A DNA stretch of 64,000 nucleotides from Paracoccaceae bacterium (GCA_027492585.1 JAPUEK010000020.1:46689-110688); one strand, 5' to 3'; counted from the first letter of the stretch, positions 28,478 to 37,780 are shown. The notes: generated by a model from the letters alone, not told the origin. Numbers and translations: made by a program.

Positions 28478-29842
28478 ATGGGACAGATCCAGTCGTTCGC
28501 CGAACTCCTGAGCCTGCTGATCCGCCGCCGCTCGCTGATCATCGCCATCACGCTGATCGGCACGCTCGTCGCCGTCGCCTATGCCAAATCGCGCCCCGAC
28601 ACCTATGAGACCGCCGCCGTCATCCAGGTGGAGGTGCCGACCGTCGTGCAATCCGGTGACGGCACCCCTGCCCCGGCCTCGGGCGCGGCGCAGATGCTGC
28701 AAAGCATCGAGCAGCGCCTGACCACGCGCGAAAATCTCGCCGCCGTCATCGCCCGCCACGGGCTTTACAAGGACCTCCCCGGCCTCTCGGACGACAAGAA
28801 GATCGACCTGCTGCGCGCTTCCGTCAGCTTTCAGGGCATCGACAGCGCCGCGGGTCAGGCCTATGGCCAGCCGCGCAGCCTGTCCGCGATCCTCGTCTAT
28901 GCCCGGCTCGGCAACCCTGAACTGGCCGCGCGCGTCGCCAATGATTTCGCGCAAGGCATCCTCGACCAGTCCTCCAGCGACCAGAAGAGCCGCGCCGACG
29001 AGAATGTGGATTTCTTCAAGGAAGAGGAGGCCCGCGTCTGGGCGCAGCTTTCGCAGCTTGAGGCGGAGATCGCCGCCTACAAGAACGCCCATGCCGATAC
29101 GCTGCCGACCCTGCATGATGCGCTGCGCGACGAACTGGTGAACCTCGACGCCGACCTGCGCCGCTCCGGTCAGGATCGCGTGGCGCTTCAGGGTCAGGCG
29201 GAGACGATCCGCGCCAAAGGCACCCTGCGCGAAACCGACCGGCGCGAGCTGGACGACATCACCGCAAGGCTCACCGTTCTGGACGCGCAGCTTGCCACGA
29301 CCGAGGCCCGCCGCGCCGAGGTCCAGACCGCCATCGCCGCCACCCCGGAAGTGGAGCGGGTGCTGAGCGGCTATGAACGCCAGCTCACCCAGTTGCAGGA
29401 CCAGTATCAGGTGATCACCCGCCGCATGGCCGAGGCGCAGACCGAACAGCTTCTGGCCGAACGCCGTCAGGCGGAACGGTTCACCCTGCTCGAACGGGCG
29501 GTGACGCCGGAATATGCGATGGGTGGCGGCGGCAAGAAGATCGCCCTCGCCGGGGCAGTCGGCAGCCTCATGGCCGGTCTGGCGCTCGCCTTCCTCCTCG
29601 ACCTCCTGCGCCCGGTGGTCCGCACCGCGGCACAGATGGAACGCCAACTGGACCTGCGGCCCGTCGTCTCCATCCCGGAGGTGCGCCCCGCCACCCGGAC
29701 GGAGGCCCATCGGCGGCTCGGCCGCGGCATCGTGAAACTGCTCGACGACCCGACAAAACCGCTGCTCGGCCTGCCGCGCTATGCGGTGGTCGCTACGGCG
29801 GCAACACTGGTGCTTGTGGCGGCCGCGGCCGCCATCGCCTGA
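28478..29842 (+). CDS. Wzz/GumC-type polysaccharide copolymerase (chain-length determinant)
   Basis: A 454-aa inner-membrane protein. A Wzz N-terminal domain with a membrane helix (SLIIAITLIGTLVAVAYA, residues ~18-36), a long periplasmic region rich in predicted coiled coil (residues ~160-340), then a second helix (IALAGAVGSLMAGLALAFLLDLL) before a short cytoplasmic stretch. A third hydrophobic helix at the extreme C-terminus (YAVVATAATLVLVAAAAAIA) is an extra feature. It controls chain length together with the CpsD-like ATPase encoded 3 bp upstream. A terminator follows. Confidence 0.88.
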   Translation: MGQIQSFAELLSLLIRRRSLIIAITLIGTLVAVAYAKSRPDTYETAAVIQVEVPTVVQSGDGTPAPASGAAQMLQSIEQRLTTRENLAAVIARHGLYKDLPGLSDDKKIDLLRASVSFQGIDSAAGQAYGQPRSLSAILVYARLGNPELAARVANDFAQGILDQSSSDQKSRADENVDFFKEEEARVWAQLSQLEAEIAAYKNAHADTLPTLHDALRDELVNLDADLRRSGQDRVALQGQAETIRAKGTLRETDRRELDDITARLTVLDAQLATTEARRAEVQTAIAATPEVERVLSGYERQLTQLQDQYQVITRRMAEAQTEQLLAERRQAERFTLLERAVTPEYAMGGGGKKIALAGAVGSLMAGLALAFLLDLLRPVVRTAAQMERQLDLRPVVSIPEVRPATRTEAHRRLGRGIVKLLDDPTKPLLGLPRYAVVATAATLVLVAAAAAIA

Positions 29843-29865
29843 CGGAGCCGAAGACCCTGACATGT

Positions 29866-29897
29866 AAAACCCGCCCTCTGCGACGGGGGCGGGTTTT
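29866..29897. terminator. Bidirectional intrinsic terminator
   Basis: AAAACCCGCCC (29866-29876) pairs with GGGCGGGTTTT (29887-29897) around a 10-base loop. The flanking A and T runs make it work on both strands. It lies between the copolymerase gene (+) and the convergent sugar transferase gene (-), exactly where both transcripts should end. Confidence 0.9.
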
Positions 29898-29935
29898 CTC
29901 GTTCAGCCAGAGAGGAAAGCGGGCGGGCGCCCTGT

Positions 29936-30661
29936 TCAGACGCCCGTCCCCTTGGTCATCACGCCCACGGTCCGCAGGAGCGTCAGCAGATCGGCGCCCA
30001 GCGACAGTTCCGCCTCATAGGCCGTGTCATATTCGGCCCGCGCCTCGAAGCTGGTGCGGTTGCGTCCGGCCGTCTGCCAGTAGCCGGTGCAGCCCGGTCG
30101 CAGCGCGTAATAGGCCAGACCCGGATAGATCGTCCGCTGGGCCACCATCATCGGGCGCGGTCCGACAAGGCTCATATCGCCCTTCAGCACGTTCCAGAGC
30201 TGCGGCAGCTCATCCAGCGACGACCGGCGCAGGATTTGGCCCATGGCCGTCACCCGCGGGTCTTCGCGCAGCTTCTGCGTGCGGTCCCATTCCAGCCGCG
30301 CCTCGGGATGGCTGGCCAGATATTCTTCCATCCGGGCATCGGCATCGCGCACCATGCTCCGCAGCTTCCACATGCGGAAGATCCTGCCGCCCTTGCCGAT
30401 CCGCATCTGCGAATAGAAGGGGCTGCCCCCGTCGCGCGCCACCGCGACCGCCAGTGCCGCGACGATCGGCACCACGACCGGAGCGGCCAGGACGATGGCC
30501 GTCACGTCCAGCACCCGCTTGAAGACATGCCGGTAAAGCCCCCGGCGCTTCGGCAGAAGCGCCAGCAGCCGGGCCTCTTCGCCCGCCTGCATCGGACCGG
30601 ACTGAACCGGGCCGGCCTGCGGCGAACGCTTGAGATCGAACTCGGGAAAGGTCATTGTCAT
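29936..30661 (-). CDS. Initiating sugar-1-phosphate transferase (ExoY/WcaJ type)
   Basis: A 241-aa bacterial sugar transferase. KRVLDVTAIVLAAPVVVPIVAALAVAVARD near residues 47-75 is the single membrane hairpin, then the catalytic domain with KLRSMVRDAD, SLDELPQLWNVLKGDMSLVG and PRPMM, all family hallmarks. It loads the first hexose-1-phosphate onto undecaprenyl phosphate and so starts repeat-unit synthesis. It is of the short ExoY type without the N-terminal five-helix domain of WcaJ/WbaP. Transcribed toward the terminator; a long AT-rich gap lies upstream. Confidence 0.92.
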   Translation of the reverse strand: MTMTFPEFDLKRSPQAGPVQSGPMQAGEEARLLALLPKRRGLYRHVFKRVLDVTAIVLAAPVVVPIVAALAVAVARDGGSPFYSQMRIGKGGRIFRMWKLRSMVRDADARMEEYLASHPEARLEWDRTQKLREDPRVTAMGQILRRSSLDELPQLWNVLKGDMSLVGPRPMMVAQRTIYPGLAYYALRPGCTGYWQTAGRNRTSFEARAEYDTAYEAELSLGADLLTLLRTVGVMTKGTGV

Positions 30662-31118
30662 TGTCGGTCACCCAATGACAATGGCAGAAGGGCTGTACGC
30701 GACAGGCAGCGGAAACCGGCGAAAAGCCCGTTCGACCGCCCCGGAAACCGGGTGCGCGATGGCATGTTGGCAGTTCATTTTTTGGCACTCTGGCAGTAGG
30801 CCCCCAATTCATATTTTATCCGACTTTGCGGAGAGTTGGCGACAACTTCCGTTGGGTCGCGGCCCGGTTTACGCCCAATTAACCGTGAAATTTTGCCCCC
30901 GGTTCGCCGTATTCTTGCCAAACTTGACGAGAGCGCAACGCAAGGTTGTGTTTTCCGAAATTGCTCCCGCAATGCCCGCTGCGTGATTCGCGCCGCTCTG
31001 CGGCATCGGCCTTGCCGCATCACGGCATTTGCGGGCCAGAGGCGGGAAGCTCCCCGCTGACTCATTGTTTCTCAAGCGGATTCAATGGAGAAAGGCCGAA
31101 ACCGCTGTCGCGCCGGCC
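30662..31118. other. AT-rich intergenic stretch upstream of the sugar transferase gene
   Basis: About 460 bp with no convincing gene. It is visibly less GC-rich than its surroundings (for example around 30775-30960). Features seen: a near-perfect inverted repeat GGAGAGTTG-GCGA-CAACTTCC at ~30831-30850, and GGATAAAATATG on the minus strand as a possible -10 region. Open frames on both strands here have atypical composition and no recognisable motifs. Probably a regulatory region for the sugar transferase gene. Confidence 0.5.
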
Positions 31119-31286
31119 TCAGACCCGGACCGGCTGCACCGCACGCAGGATGAATCCGAGCGCCGCCGTGGTCCCGCCCGCGGAATAGGAAAGGGCCAGC
31201 AGGACGAGGCTTTGCTCCGCGACAAGCATCAGGCCCAGGCTGAGCATCCCGCCCAGAATACTGCTGACAACCACCCCCGCGAGCAT
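31119..31286 (-). CDS. Small membrane protein, 55 aa
   Basis: An ATG-to-TGA frame of 55 codons. The peptide begins MLAGVVVSSILGGMLSLGLM, then LVAEQSLVLLALSYSAGGTT, then AALGFILRAVQPVRV: two hydrophobic helices separated by a short polar turn, ending with a basic tail. Hydrophobic small proteins of this shape with an LLALSYSxGG-like segment are, as I recall, common and uncharacterised in Rhodobacteraceae. It lies between rfbA and the sugar transferase gene on the same strand, so a role in polysaccharide assembly is possible. The ribosome site (AGGTG next to ATG) is weak. Coding status is inferred from the helix pattern. Confidence 0.6.
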   Translation of the reverse strand: MLAGVVVSSILGGMLSLGLMLVAEQSLVLLALSYSAGGTTAALGFILRAVQPVRV

Positions 31287-31455
31287 CACCTGTCACCCCG
31301 CCTGACAACCATCATGACCGGCATAACCGGCCCCAGGCCGGACAATCCCTGTCATTAACCGGAATTCTGGCATGGAATGGGGACAATTGCAGCATAAAAC
31401 TCTGGAAAATTTGTCCGATTGGAAACAGTTGGGTTAACAATTGATTAATTGTCGC
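31287..31455. promoter_or_regulatory. AT-rich control region downstream of rfbA
   Basis: Holds two inverted repeats: GGACAATT (31381-31388) facing AATTTGTCC (~31408-31416), and ACAATT-GATT-AATTGT (31437-31452) next to the rfbA stop. On the minus strand this region lies directly upstream of the 55-aa gene. It could act as promoter, operator or mRNA hairpin. Confidence 0.4.
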
Positions 31456-32328
31456 CTATTCGGAAACAATACCATTCAAATACTTTCCATATTCATTCTT
31501 GCGGAAAATCGCGGCGCGGGCCGAAAGATCCTCCCGGCTGATCCAGCCCAGCCGAAACGCGATCTCATCCGGGGAACCGACCTGCTGGCCCTGCCGCTCG
31601 GTCAGGGTCCGCACGAAATTGCCCGCATCGAGCAGGCTGCCATGGGTCCCGGTGTCGAGCCAGGCAAATCCCCGCCCCATCTTCTCGACGCGGAGGCTGC
31701 CTTCCGCGCGGTAGATCTCCAGCAGATCGGCGATCTCCAGCTCCCCCCGCGCCGAAGGCCTCACCCGCGCCGCGAACTCCGGCGCCCGCCCGTCGAGATA
31801 GTAAAGCCCCGTCACCGCGAAATTCGACGGCGGCACCTCGGGCTTCTCGATGATCGCCCGCACCCGGCCCTCGGCGTCGAAATCCACCACCCCATAGCGC
31901 TCCGGGTCCGAGACCCGGTAGCCGAAGACCGTGCCGCCCTGGGCCTTCGCCCCGGCCGTGGCGAGGATGTCCGGCAGGCCATGGCCGAAGAAGATATTGT
32001 CGCCCAGCACAAGAACCGAAGGCGCACCGGCAAGGAACTCCTCCGCCAGAAGATAGGCCTGCGCCAGCCCGTCGGGCGAGGGCTGCACCAGATAGGTCAG
32101 GCTCAGCCCCCATTGGCTGCCATCGCCCAGCAGCCGCCGGAACTGCACCTGATCCTCCGGCGTGGTGATCACCGCCACCTCGCGGATGCCGCCGAGCATC
32201 AGCACCGACAGCGGATAATAGATCATCGGCTTGTCGTAGATCGGCAGAAGCTGCTTGGAGACGCCCATGGTGATCGGCCAGAGCCGCGTCCCCGAGCCGC
32301 CCGCCAGAATGATGCCCTTGCGTGTCAT
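31456..32328 (-). CDS. rfbA: Glucose-1-phosphate thymidylyltransferase
   Basis: A 290-aa RmlA enzyme making dTDP-glucose from dTTP and glucose-1-phosphate, first step of dTDP-L-rhamnose synthesis. KGIILAGGSGTRLWPIT is the nucleotide loop, SKQLLPIYDKPMIYYPLS follows, LGDNIFFG provides the metal-binding Asp and EKPEVP the sugar-binding region. Full family length. Last gene of rfbCBDA; its ATG overlaps the rfbD stop by 4 bp. Confidence 0.97.
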   Translation of the reverse strand: MTRKGIILAGGSGTRLWPITMGVSKQLLPIYDKPMIYYPLSVLMLGGIREVAVITTPEDQVQFRRLLGDGSQWGLSLTYLVQPSPDGLAQAYLLAEEFLAGAPSVLVLGDNIFFGHGLPDILATAGAKAQGGTVFGYRVSDPERYGVVDFDAEGRVRAIIEKPEVPPSNFAVTGLYYLDGRAPEFAARVRPSARGELEIADLLEIYRAEGSLRVEKMGRGFAWLDTGTHGSLLDAGNFVRTLTERQGQQVGSPDEIAFRLGWISREDLSARAAIFRKNEYGKYLNGIVSE

Positions 32329-33176
32329 GCCGCCAACTCCTGCAAGATGTCCTGAAGGCCCGCGCGCCAGTCCGGCCGCGCCAGCCCGAAATCCGCCAGC
32401 CCCGCACAGTCGAGCCGCGAATTGAGCGGCCGCCTTGCCGGGGTGGGATAGGCCGAGCTCGGGATGTCGTTCACCCGGCAGGCCAGCCCCGCCCGCGCCA
32501 TGATCTCCCGCGCGAACTCCGCCCAGGAGGTATCCGGCGCACCGCTGAAATGCTGGATGCCGGGCTGCTCCCCGTCCCGCAGCACCGCCGCAAAGCGGTA
32601 AAGCGCATCGGCGATCGCCGCCGCCGGGGTCGGCCCGCCGATCTGGTCGGCGACGACATTCAGGCTCTCCCGCTCGCGCCCGAGGCGCAGCATGGTCTTC
32701 ACGAAATTCGCACCATGGGCGGAAACCACCCAGGAGGTCCGCAGGATCAGATGCGCCCCGCCCGCCGCCTGCACCGCCGCTTCCCCCGCCAGCTTCGTGC
32801 GCCCGTAGGCGCCAAGCGGCGCCACCGGGTCCGAGGGGCGGAAAGGCCGCTCCCCCGCGCCGTCGAAGACGTAATCGGTGGAGATGTGGAGAAAGGGCAG
32901 ACCCCGCTCCGCGCAGGCCAGCGCCATGGCACCGGGAGCTGTTCCGTTGACGGTCAGGGCCGCCGCTTCCTCCGTCTCGGCGCGGTCCACTGCCGTCCAG
33001 GCGGCAGCATTGATCACCACCTCCGCCCCGCTGGCCCGGATCGCCGCCGCACAGGCTTCGGGATCGGAAAGATCAGCCTGCGCGCGGCCCAGAAACTCCG
33101 CCGAGACACCCTCCGGCATCCGCCGCGCCAGCTCGCGCGCCACCTGCCCGGACTGGCCGAAGACCAGCGCCTTCAC
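32325..33176 (-). CDS. rfbD: dTDP-4-dehydrorhamnose reductase
   Basis: A 283-aa short-chain dehydrogenase (RmlD) for the final NAD(P)H-dependent step to dTDP-L-rhamnose. [13 protein letters not shown] is the dinucleotide-binding loop, [11 protein letters not shown] and DYVFDG are RmlD hallmarks, and YGRTKLAGE holds the catalytic Tyr-x3-Lys. A GTG start overlapping the rfbB TGA as GTGA is chosen; the frame runs 26 codons further upstream but that part lies inside rfbB and is not RmlD-like. Confidence 0.95.
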   Translation of the reverse strand: MKALVFGQSGQVARELARRMPEGVSAEFLGRAQADLSDPEACAAAIRASGAEVVINAAAWTAVDRAETEEAAALTVNGTAPGAMALACAERGLPFLHISTDYVFDGAGERPFRPSDPVAPLGAYGRTKLAGEAAVQAAGGAHLILRTSWVVSAHGANFVKTMLRLGRERESLNVVADQIGGPTPAAAIADALYRFAAVLRDGEQPGIQHFSGAPDTSWAEFAREIMARAGLACRVNDIPSSAYPTPARRPLNSRLDCAGLADFGLARPDWRAGLQDILQELAA

Positions 33177-34213
33177 GCCTTCACCCCCAACCTTTGCCCG
33201 ACCCCGGCGCGCGCCTGCAAGGGCCGCCACCAGTCCTCGTTGTCGAGATACCATTGCACGGTACGCTCCAGCCCCTCCTCCACCGTGACCGAGGGCCGCC
33301 AGCCCAGCTCCTCGCGGATGCGGCTCGGGTCGATGGCATAGCGGGCATCATGGCCGGGACGGTCGGTGACGAAGGTGATCTGGTCGGCATAGGGCGCGGC
33401 CTTCGGGCGTTTGCGGTCAAGGATCGCGCAGATGGTCCGCACGAGGTCGATGTTGCGCCGCTCGTTCTCGCCGCCGATGTTGTAGCTGCGCCCGACCACG
33501 CCCTTCTGCACCACGAGGAGAAGCGCATCGGCATGATCCTCGACGTAAAGCCAGTCGCGGACATTCTCCCCCTGCCCGTACACCGGGATCGGCTTGCCGG
33601 CCAGCGCGTTCAGGATCACCACCGGGATCAGCTTTTCCGGAAAGTGGAAAGGGCCGTAATTGTTGGAACAATTGGTCAGTACCACCGGCAGGCCATAGGT
33701 CTCCGCCCAGGCGCGCACCAGATGGTCGGAGGCGGCCTTCGACGCCGAATAGGGGCTGCGCGGATCGTAGGGCGTGGTTTCGGTGAACTGCCCCTCCGCC
33801 CCGAGCGAGCCGAAAACCTCATCGGTGGAGATGTGGTGGAACCGGAACCCCGCCGGCCGGCCCTGCGCCTGCCAATAGCTGCGCGCCGCCTCCAGCATGT
33901 TGAAGGTGCCGGTGATATTCGTCTCGATGAAATCCGACGGCCCGTCGATGGAGCGGTCCACATGGCTTTCCGCCGCCAGATGCATCACCGCATCGGGCCG
34001 GTGCGCGGCAAAGATCCGGTCGAGCGCGGCACGGTCGCGGATATCGGCCTGTTCGAAGACATAGCCCGGCGCGTTCGAGACCGGGGCGACATTCTCCAGA
34101 CAGGCCGCATAGGTCAGCGCGTCGAGATTGACCACCTGATGCCCGTCGCGCACCGCCTGCCGCACCACCGCAGAGCCGATGAACCCCGCCCCACCCGTTA
34201 CAAGAATCTTCAT
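33173..34213 (-). CDS. rfbB: dTDP-glucose 4,6-dehydratase
   Basis: A 346-aa extended SDR (RmlB) converting dTDP-glucose to dTDP-4-keto-6-deoxyglucose. [17 protein letters not shown] is the NAD loop, [15 protein letters not shown] and [10 protein letters not shown] are signature motifs, and YSASKAASD holds Tyr-x3-Lys. [15 protein letters not shown] is also classic. Full length; overlaps rfbC by ATGA and rfbD by GTGA. Confidence 0.97.
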   Translation of the reverse strand: MKILVTGGAGFIGSAVVRQAVRDGHQVVNLDALTYAACLENVAPVSNAPGYVFEQADIRDRAALDRIFAAHRPDAVMHLAAESHVDRSIDGPSDFIETNITGTFNMLEAARSYWQAQGRPAGFRFHHISTDEVFGSLGAEGQFTETTPYDPRSPYSASKAASDHLVRAWAETYGLPVVLTNCSNNYGPFHFPEKLIPVVILNALAGKPIPVYGQGENVRDWLYVEDHADALLLVVQKGVVGRSYNIGGENERRNIDLVRTICAILDRKRPKAAPYADQITFVTDRPGHDARYAIDPSRIREELGWRPSVTVEEGLERTVQWYLDNEDWWRPLQARAGVGQRLGVKA

Positions 34214-34770
34214 GCCATCCCCACAAACGGCGAAACCACCTCGCGCAGCAGCGGTGCCGCCGCATCCTTGGCCGACAGGATGGGGGCTGCACCCAAGCCC
34301 CAGTCGATACCGATCTCCGGATCATCCCAGCGCACAGCGCCATCGCACTCAGGCGCGTAAAGGTCGGTGCATTTGTATTGCACCTCCGTCCGCGGCGCCC
34401 GTGTGACGAAGCCGTGCAGAAAACCCTTCGGTACGAAAAGCTGGCGCCCGTTTTCCGGGGTCAGCTCCACGCCGACCCATCTGCCGAAGCTCGCGGAGCC
34501 GGCGCGGAAATCCACTGCCACGTCGAGAATCGCCCCGGCGGTGCAGCGCACCAGCTTGTCCTGCGCGCGCGGCGGCGACTGGTAATGCAGGCCGCGGAGC
34601 GTGCCAGGCTCCGCCGACATCGAATGGTTGTCCTGCACGAAAGGCAGGTCGAGCCCCGCCTCCGCCATCCGCGCCGCATTCCAGGTCTCCGTGAACCAGC
34701 CGCGGTCATCGCCGAACCTGCGCGGCGTGAGGATCAGCACCCCGTCCAGAGCGGTGGTCTCAATCTGCAT
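34210..34770 (-). CDS. rfbC: dTDP-4-dehydrorhamnose 3,5-epimerase
   Basis: A 186-aa cupin-fold epimerase (RmlC). [17 protein letters not shown] holds the catalytic His, [10 protein letters not shown] follows, and [11 protein letters not shown] is another family hallmark. First gene of the colinear set rfbC-B-D-A, which is therefore complete for dTDP-L-rhamnose. A GGAAGGGAC region precedes the ATG. Rhamnose is thus a likely component of the polysaccharide made by the neighbouring genes. Confidence 0.97.
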   Translation of the reverse strand: MQIETTALDGVLILTPRRFGDDRGWFTETWNAARMAEAGLDLPFVQDNHSMSAEPGTLRGLHYQSPPRAQDKLVRCTAGAILDVAVDFRAGSASFGRWVGVELTPENGRQLFVPKGFLHGFVTRAPRTEVQYKCTDLYAPECDGAVRWDDPEIGIDWGLGAAPILSAKDAAAPLLREVVSPFVGMA

Positions 34771-34815
34771 GGCACGTCCCTTCCGGCCCTGCGGCCCTTC
34801 TTTGCAGATAAGCGT

Positions 34816-36159
34816 TCAAAGTCCAAGAACCCCGGCATGGGAGGAAAGGACAAGTCCCGCAAGCCCCGCCGCAAAAGCGAAGAAGACCAGATCATGCAGC
34901 GGGTCCCAGGCCTGATGCTTGCGCGCCAGAGCCACGATCAGCGGATGCATCAGCACCAGCGCCGCCGCCTGCGCGGCAAGGGCGCCGAAAAGGCCGCCCG
35001 CCTCCATCCCGATCAGGAAGGCGAGCGTCTGCATCCCGGCCTTGGCGGCGATCAGCAGGAAGTAGCTGCGCGAATCCCCGGCGGCGAGCGCGGACTGGTC
35101 ATAGGTCATCCCCACCACTCCCGGCATCTGCACGCAGGCCATGGCCACCACGACCGCCCCCGCCCCGGCATAGCGCGCGTCATACATCACGCCCACCAGC
35201 GCCACGCCGGCCAGCCCCAGCACCGCCAGCAGCCCGAGCGTTCCGCCCGACAAAAGGAACCGCAACCGCCGCATCTTCGCGGCATTGGCGGCGGAAGCGG
35301 CCGGCGGATGGTCGCGGTAAAGCGGGATCAGGATGCGGCTCGTCACCGCACCCGCCAGCAGCACCGGGAAGGAGGCGAGGAACCAGCCGATGTTGTAGAT
35401 CCCCAGATCCTCAAGGCTCAGATAGGCGCCGAAGATCGCCTTGTCGCCCTGCGACAGCAGGAAGCCGCAGGCGGTGGAGAGGAAGATCCACTTGCCGAAA
35501 TGGATGAGCGCGCGACCCGCCTCCCGCTCCCAGCGGAAGCGGTTGCGGGGGCCGGGCAGGAACAGGCTCATGAGAACCAGCTTCGCCGCCGAGCCGAAGA
35601 TCGCCCCCAGCACCAGCGCCCAGACCGATTTCAGCACGAAGGCCAGGGCGATCATCGCAAGGATGCCGCTGATCTGCGCCACAAGGTCCAGCGCCGTCAC
35701 CCGCCCGAGAAGGAGATGCCGGTTGGCGGTGTCGATCCGCGTCGGATTGAAGCCGGAGATGAGCAGCGTCAGCCCCGCCGCCGGCAAAAGCTGCGCCAGC
35801 TCCGGCGCCTCGTAGAACCGCGCCACCGGCAGGGCCAGCGCACAGGTGAGAAGCCAGAGCATCCCGCCCCGCGCCACGTTGAGCGTGAAGGCGGTGTCGA
35901 GGAAAACCGGATCATCGCCCTTCGGATGCTGGCTGATCGCCGGCCCGATCCCCACGTCGGAGAACATCGCCAACCCCACGAGCACCACCGAGACCAGCGC
36001 CATCACTCCGAACGCCTCCGGATAGAGCAGCCGGGTCAGTATCAGGTTGGAGACCAGCCGCAGCGCCTGGGTGATGGCATAGGACCCCGCCGTCATCAGC
36101 GAGCCCCGGAAGGCACGGGCGAAGAGCCCCTCCCCCGACAGTCTTTGCACAAACCCCAT
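34816..36159 (-). CDS. Wzx-type flippase (MOP/polysaccharide transporter family)
   Basis: A 447-aa membrane protein with about 12-14 hydrophobic helices and short loops. The N-terminus FRGSLMTAGSYAITQALRLVSNLILTRLL and the following YPEAFGVMALVSVV match the MOP superfamily polysaccharide exporters. It should flip lipid-linked repeat units across the inner membrane for the Wzy-like polymerase. The open frame reaches 62 codons further upstream, but that stretch is basic, low-complexity and overlaps a repeat; the ATG used follows AGGG and begins the first helix. 45 bp downstream of its stop lies rfbC on the same strand. Confidence 0.9.
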   Translation of the reverse strand: MGFVQRLSGEGLFARAFRGSLMTAGSYAITQALRLVSNLILTRLLYPEAFGVMALVSVVLVGLAMFSDVGIGPAISQHPKGDDPVFLDTAFTLNVARGGMLWLLTCALALPVARFYEAPELAQLLPAAGLTLLISGFNPTRIDTANRHLLLGRVTALDLVAQISGILAMIALAFVLKSVWALVLGAIFGSAAKLVLMSLFLPGPRNRFRWEREAGRALIHFGKWIFLSTACGFLLSQGDKAIFGAYLSLEDLGIYNIGWFLASFPVLLAGAVTSRILIPLYRDHPPAASAANAAKMRRLRFLLSGGTLGLLAVLGLAGVALVGVMYDARYAGAGAVVVAMACVQMPGVVGMTYDQSALAAGDSRSYFLLIAAKAGMQTLAFLIGMEAGGLFGALAAQAAALVLMHPLIVALARKHQAWDPLHDLVFFAFAAGLAGLVLSSHAGVLGL

Positions 36160-36330
36160 GCCCAACCCTAACGCAGCCGCTTTCCGCTGCGAAGGGGCAT
36201 CCCGCGGAATTCGGGCGTTTCGATGGCGGCACAGGGGAAACAGAAGACCAGCCCTCCGCAGCCCCCAAGATCGCCCGCGCACCTGCCTCCAGCGCGACCG
36301 GAACAAGCCCGCCCAGCCGCCTCCTCCCCT

Positions 36331-36504
36331 CCATCCACTGTGCATAGATATCCTGCCGGATTTGCCACCGGCTCAAGGGGCCGGGGGCAGGACGGAGGGG
36401 TGCAAACCCCCTCCGGCGCCCGCAACAGGGCGCACCAGCCGTCAAATCCCGCCCCCCTCGCCGCACCTGCGCTCCGCGCGGGGATATTTGGGCCAGTATG
36501 AAAG
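36331..36504. repeat. Intergenic repeat, copy C plus inverted partial copy
   Basis: 36331-36433 carries CCATCCACTGTGCATAG-ATATCCTGCC, an insert of ~25 bp, the hairpin CGGAGGGG (36393-36400) / CCCCTCCG (36408-36415), and a second perfect hairpin GCGCCC (36416-36421) / GGGCGC (36428-36433) around GCAACA. 36471-36504 is a partial copy in opposite orientation (GCTCCGCGCGGGGATATTTGGGCCAGTATGAAAG in two parts: GCTCCGCGCGGGGATATTTG then GGCCAGTATGAAAG). The pair occupies the ~410-bp divergent gap between the flippase and the GT4 gene; nothing else was seen there except the GT4 ribosome site. Confidence 0.8.
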
Positions 36505-36568
36505 GGGAAGGCCTTCGTCTTGCCATCATGCTCTGTTAGGAGGGGGCGATCCTGACTGGTGGTTTTTC

Positions 36569-37780
36569 GTGACGCTTGCCTATCTCGTGAATACCTATCC
36601 GCGTGCCTCGCACACCTTCATCCGGCGCGAGATCCAGGCGCTTGAGCGTCTGGGCTGGCAGGTCCGGCGCTTTGCCATGCGCTCGGACCGGGCGGCTCTG
36701 GTGGAGCCGGCCGATCTGGAGGAGGACCGCAGGACCGAGCATCTGCTGGAGGCGGGGGGGCTCAGGATCGGCCTTTCGGCCCTGGGCTGGATGGCGGCGC
36801 GGCCGGCGGCGGCGGTGCGGGCGCTGCGGCTCGCCTTGCGCGCAGGCGCGCGCGGGGCGGGAGGCGGGCCGGGGACCGGCGGACGGCTCCGCCATCTCAT
36901 CTACCTCATGGAGGCCGCCCATCTCGCCCGGCGCTGCCGGGCCGAGGGCATCCGCCATCTGCACGCCCATTTCGGCACCAATTCCGCGACGGTGGCGATG
37001 CTCTGTGCCACGCTCGGCGGTCCCGGCTATTCCTTCACCACCCACGGGCCGGAGGAATTCGACGCCCCCCTCGCGCTCTCGCTCGGCGACAAGATCGCAG
37101 CGGCGCGCTTTGCCGTGGCGATCTCCTCCTTCGGGCGCAGCCAGCTTTGCCGCTGGGTTCCCCCCGCGCTCTGGCCCCGGATCGAGGTCGTCCCCTGCGG
37201 GATCGAGCCGCAGCATTTCGCCCCGCTGCCGCTGCCGGAAGCCGGGCCGCATCTGGTGGCCATCGGGCGGCTCGCCCCGCAGAAGGGCTTCGCGCTGCTG
37301 ATGGAGGCGGTGCGCCTTGCCGCTTTGCCGGGCCTCCGCCTCACCCTCGTCGGCGATGGCGAGTTGCGCGGAGAGCTGGAGGCCGCAGCCCCTCCGCAGG
37401 TCCGTTTCGCCGGCTGGCAGGATGAGGCGGGGGTGCGCGCCGCCCTTGCCGCCGCGCAGGCACTGATCCTGCCCTCCTTCGCCGAAGGCCTGCCGGTCGT
37501 GCTGATGGAGGCCATGGCGGCTGGACGCCCGGTCATCGCCACCGCCATCGCCGGGGTGCCGGAGCTGGTGACGGCGGAGACCGGCTGGCTCGTCCCGGCG
37601 GGCGATGCGGAGGCGCTTGCCGAAGCGATCCGCACCCTGGCCGCCACCCCGGCGGAGGAGCTGGCCACCAAGGGCGCCGCCGCCCGCGCCCGCGTCCTGG
37701 CCCGCCATGACATCGACAGGGCGGCGGCAAAACTCTCCGCCCTCTTTCTCGCCACCGGAGCGGAGAAGGCGCCCGCATGA
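36569..37780 (+). CDS. Glycosyltransferase family 4
   Basis: A 403-aa GT-B enzyme. N-terminal acceptor domain with THGPEEFDAP; C-terminal GT1-type donor domain with VAIGRLAPQKGFALL, LVGDGELRGE, PSFAEGLPVVLMEAMAAGRP (E-x7-E motif) and TGWLVPAGDAEALAEAI. It resembles colanic-acid type GT4 transferases that act on lipid-linked oligosaccharides. The GTG start is used because GGTGG precedes it by six bases and the fold starts at TLAYLVNTYPR; no ATG fits. Coupled by ATGA to the following gene. Confidence 0.88.
   Translation: MTLAYLVNTYPRASHTFIRREIQALERLGWQVRRFAMRSDRAALVEPADLEEDRRTEHLLEAGGLRIGLSALGWMAARPAAAVRALRLALRAGARGAGGGPGTGGRLRHLIYLMEAAHLARRCRAEGIRHLHAHFGTNSATVAMLCATLGGPGYSFTTHGPEEFDAPLALSLGDKIAAARFAVAISSFGRSQLCRWVPPALWPRIEVVPCGIEPQHFAPLPLPEAGPHLVAIGRLAPQKGFALLMEAVRLAALPGLRLTLVGDGELRGELEAAAPPQVRFAGWQDEAGVRAALAAAQALILPSFAEGLPVVLMEAMAAGRPVIATAIAGVPELVTAETGWLVPAGDAEALAEAIRTLAATPAEELATKGAAARARVLARHDIDRAAAKLSALFLATGAEKAPA

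Noticed and set aside
31072..31308. 78-codon minus-strand frame overlapping the small membrane protein gene
   Set aside because: Arg/Gly/Pro-rich product without helix pattern; the overlapping 55-codon frame gives two hydrophobic helices and is the better candidate.
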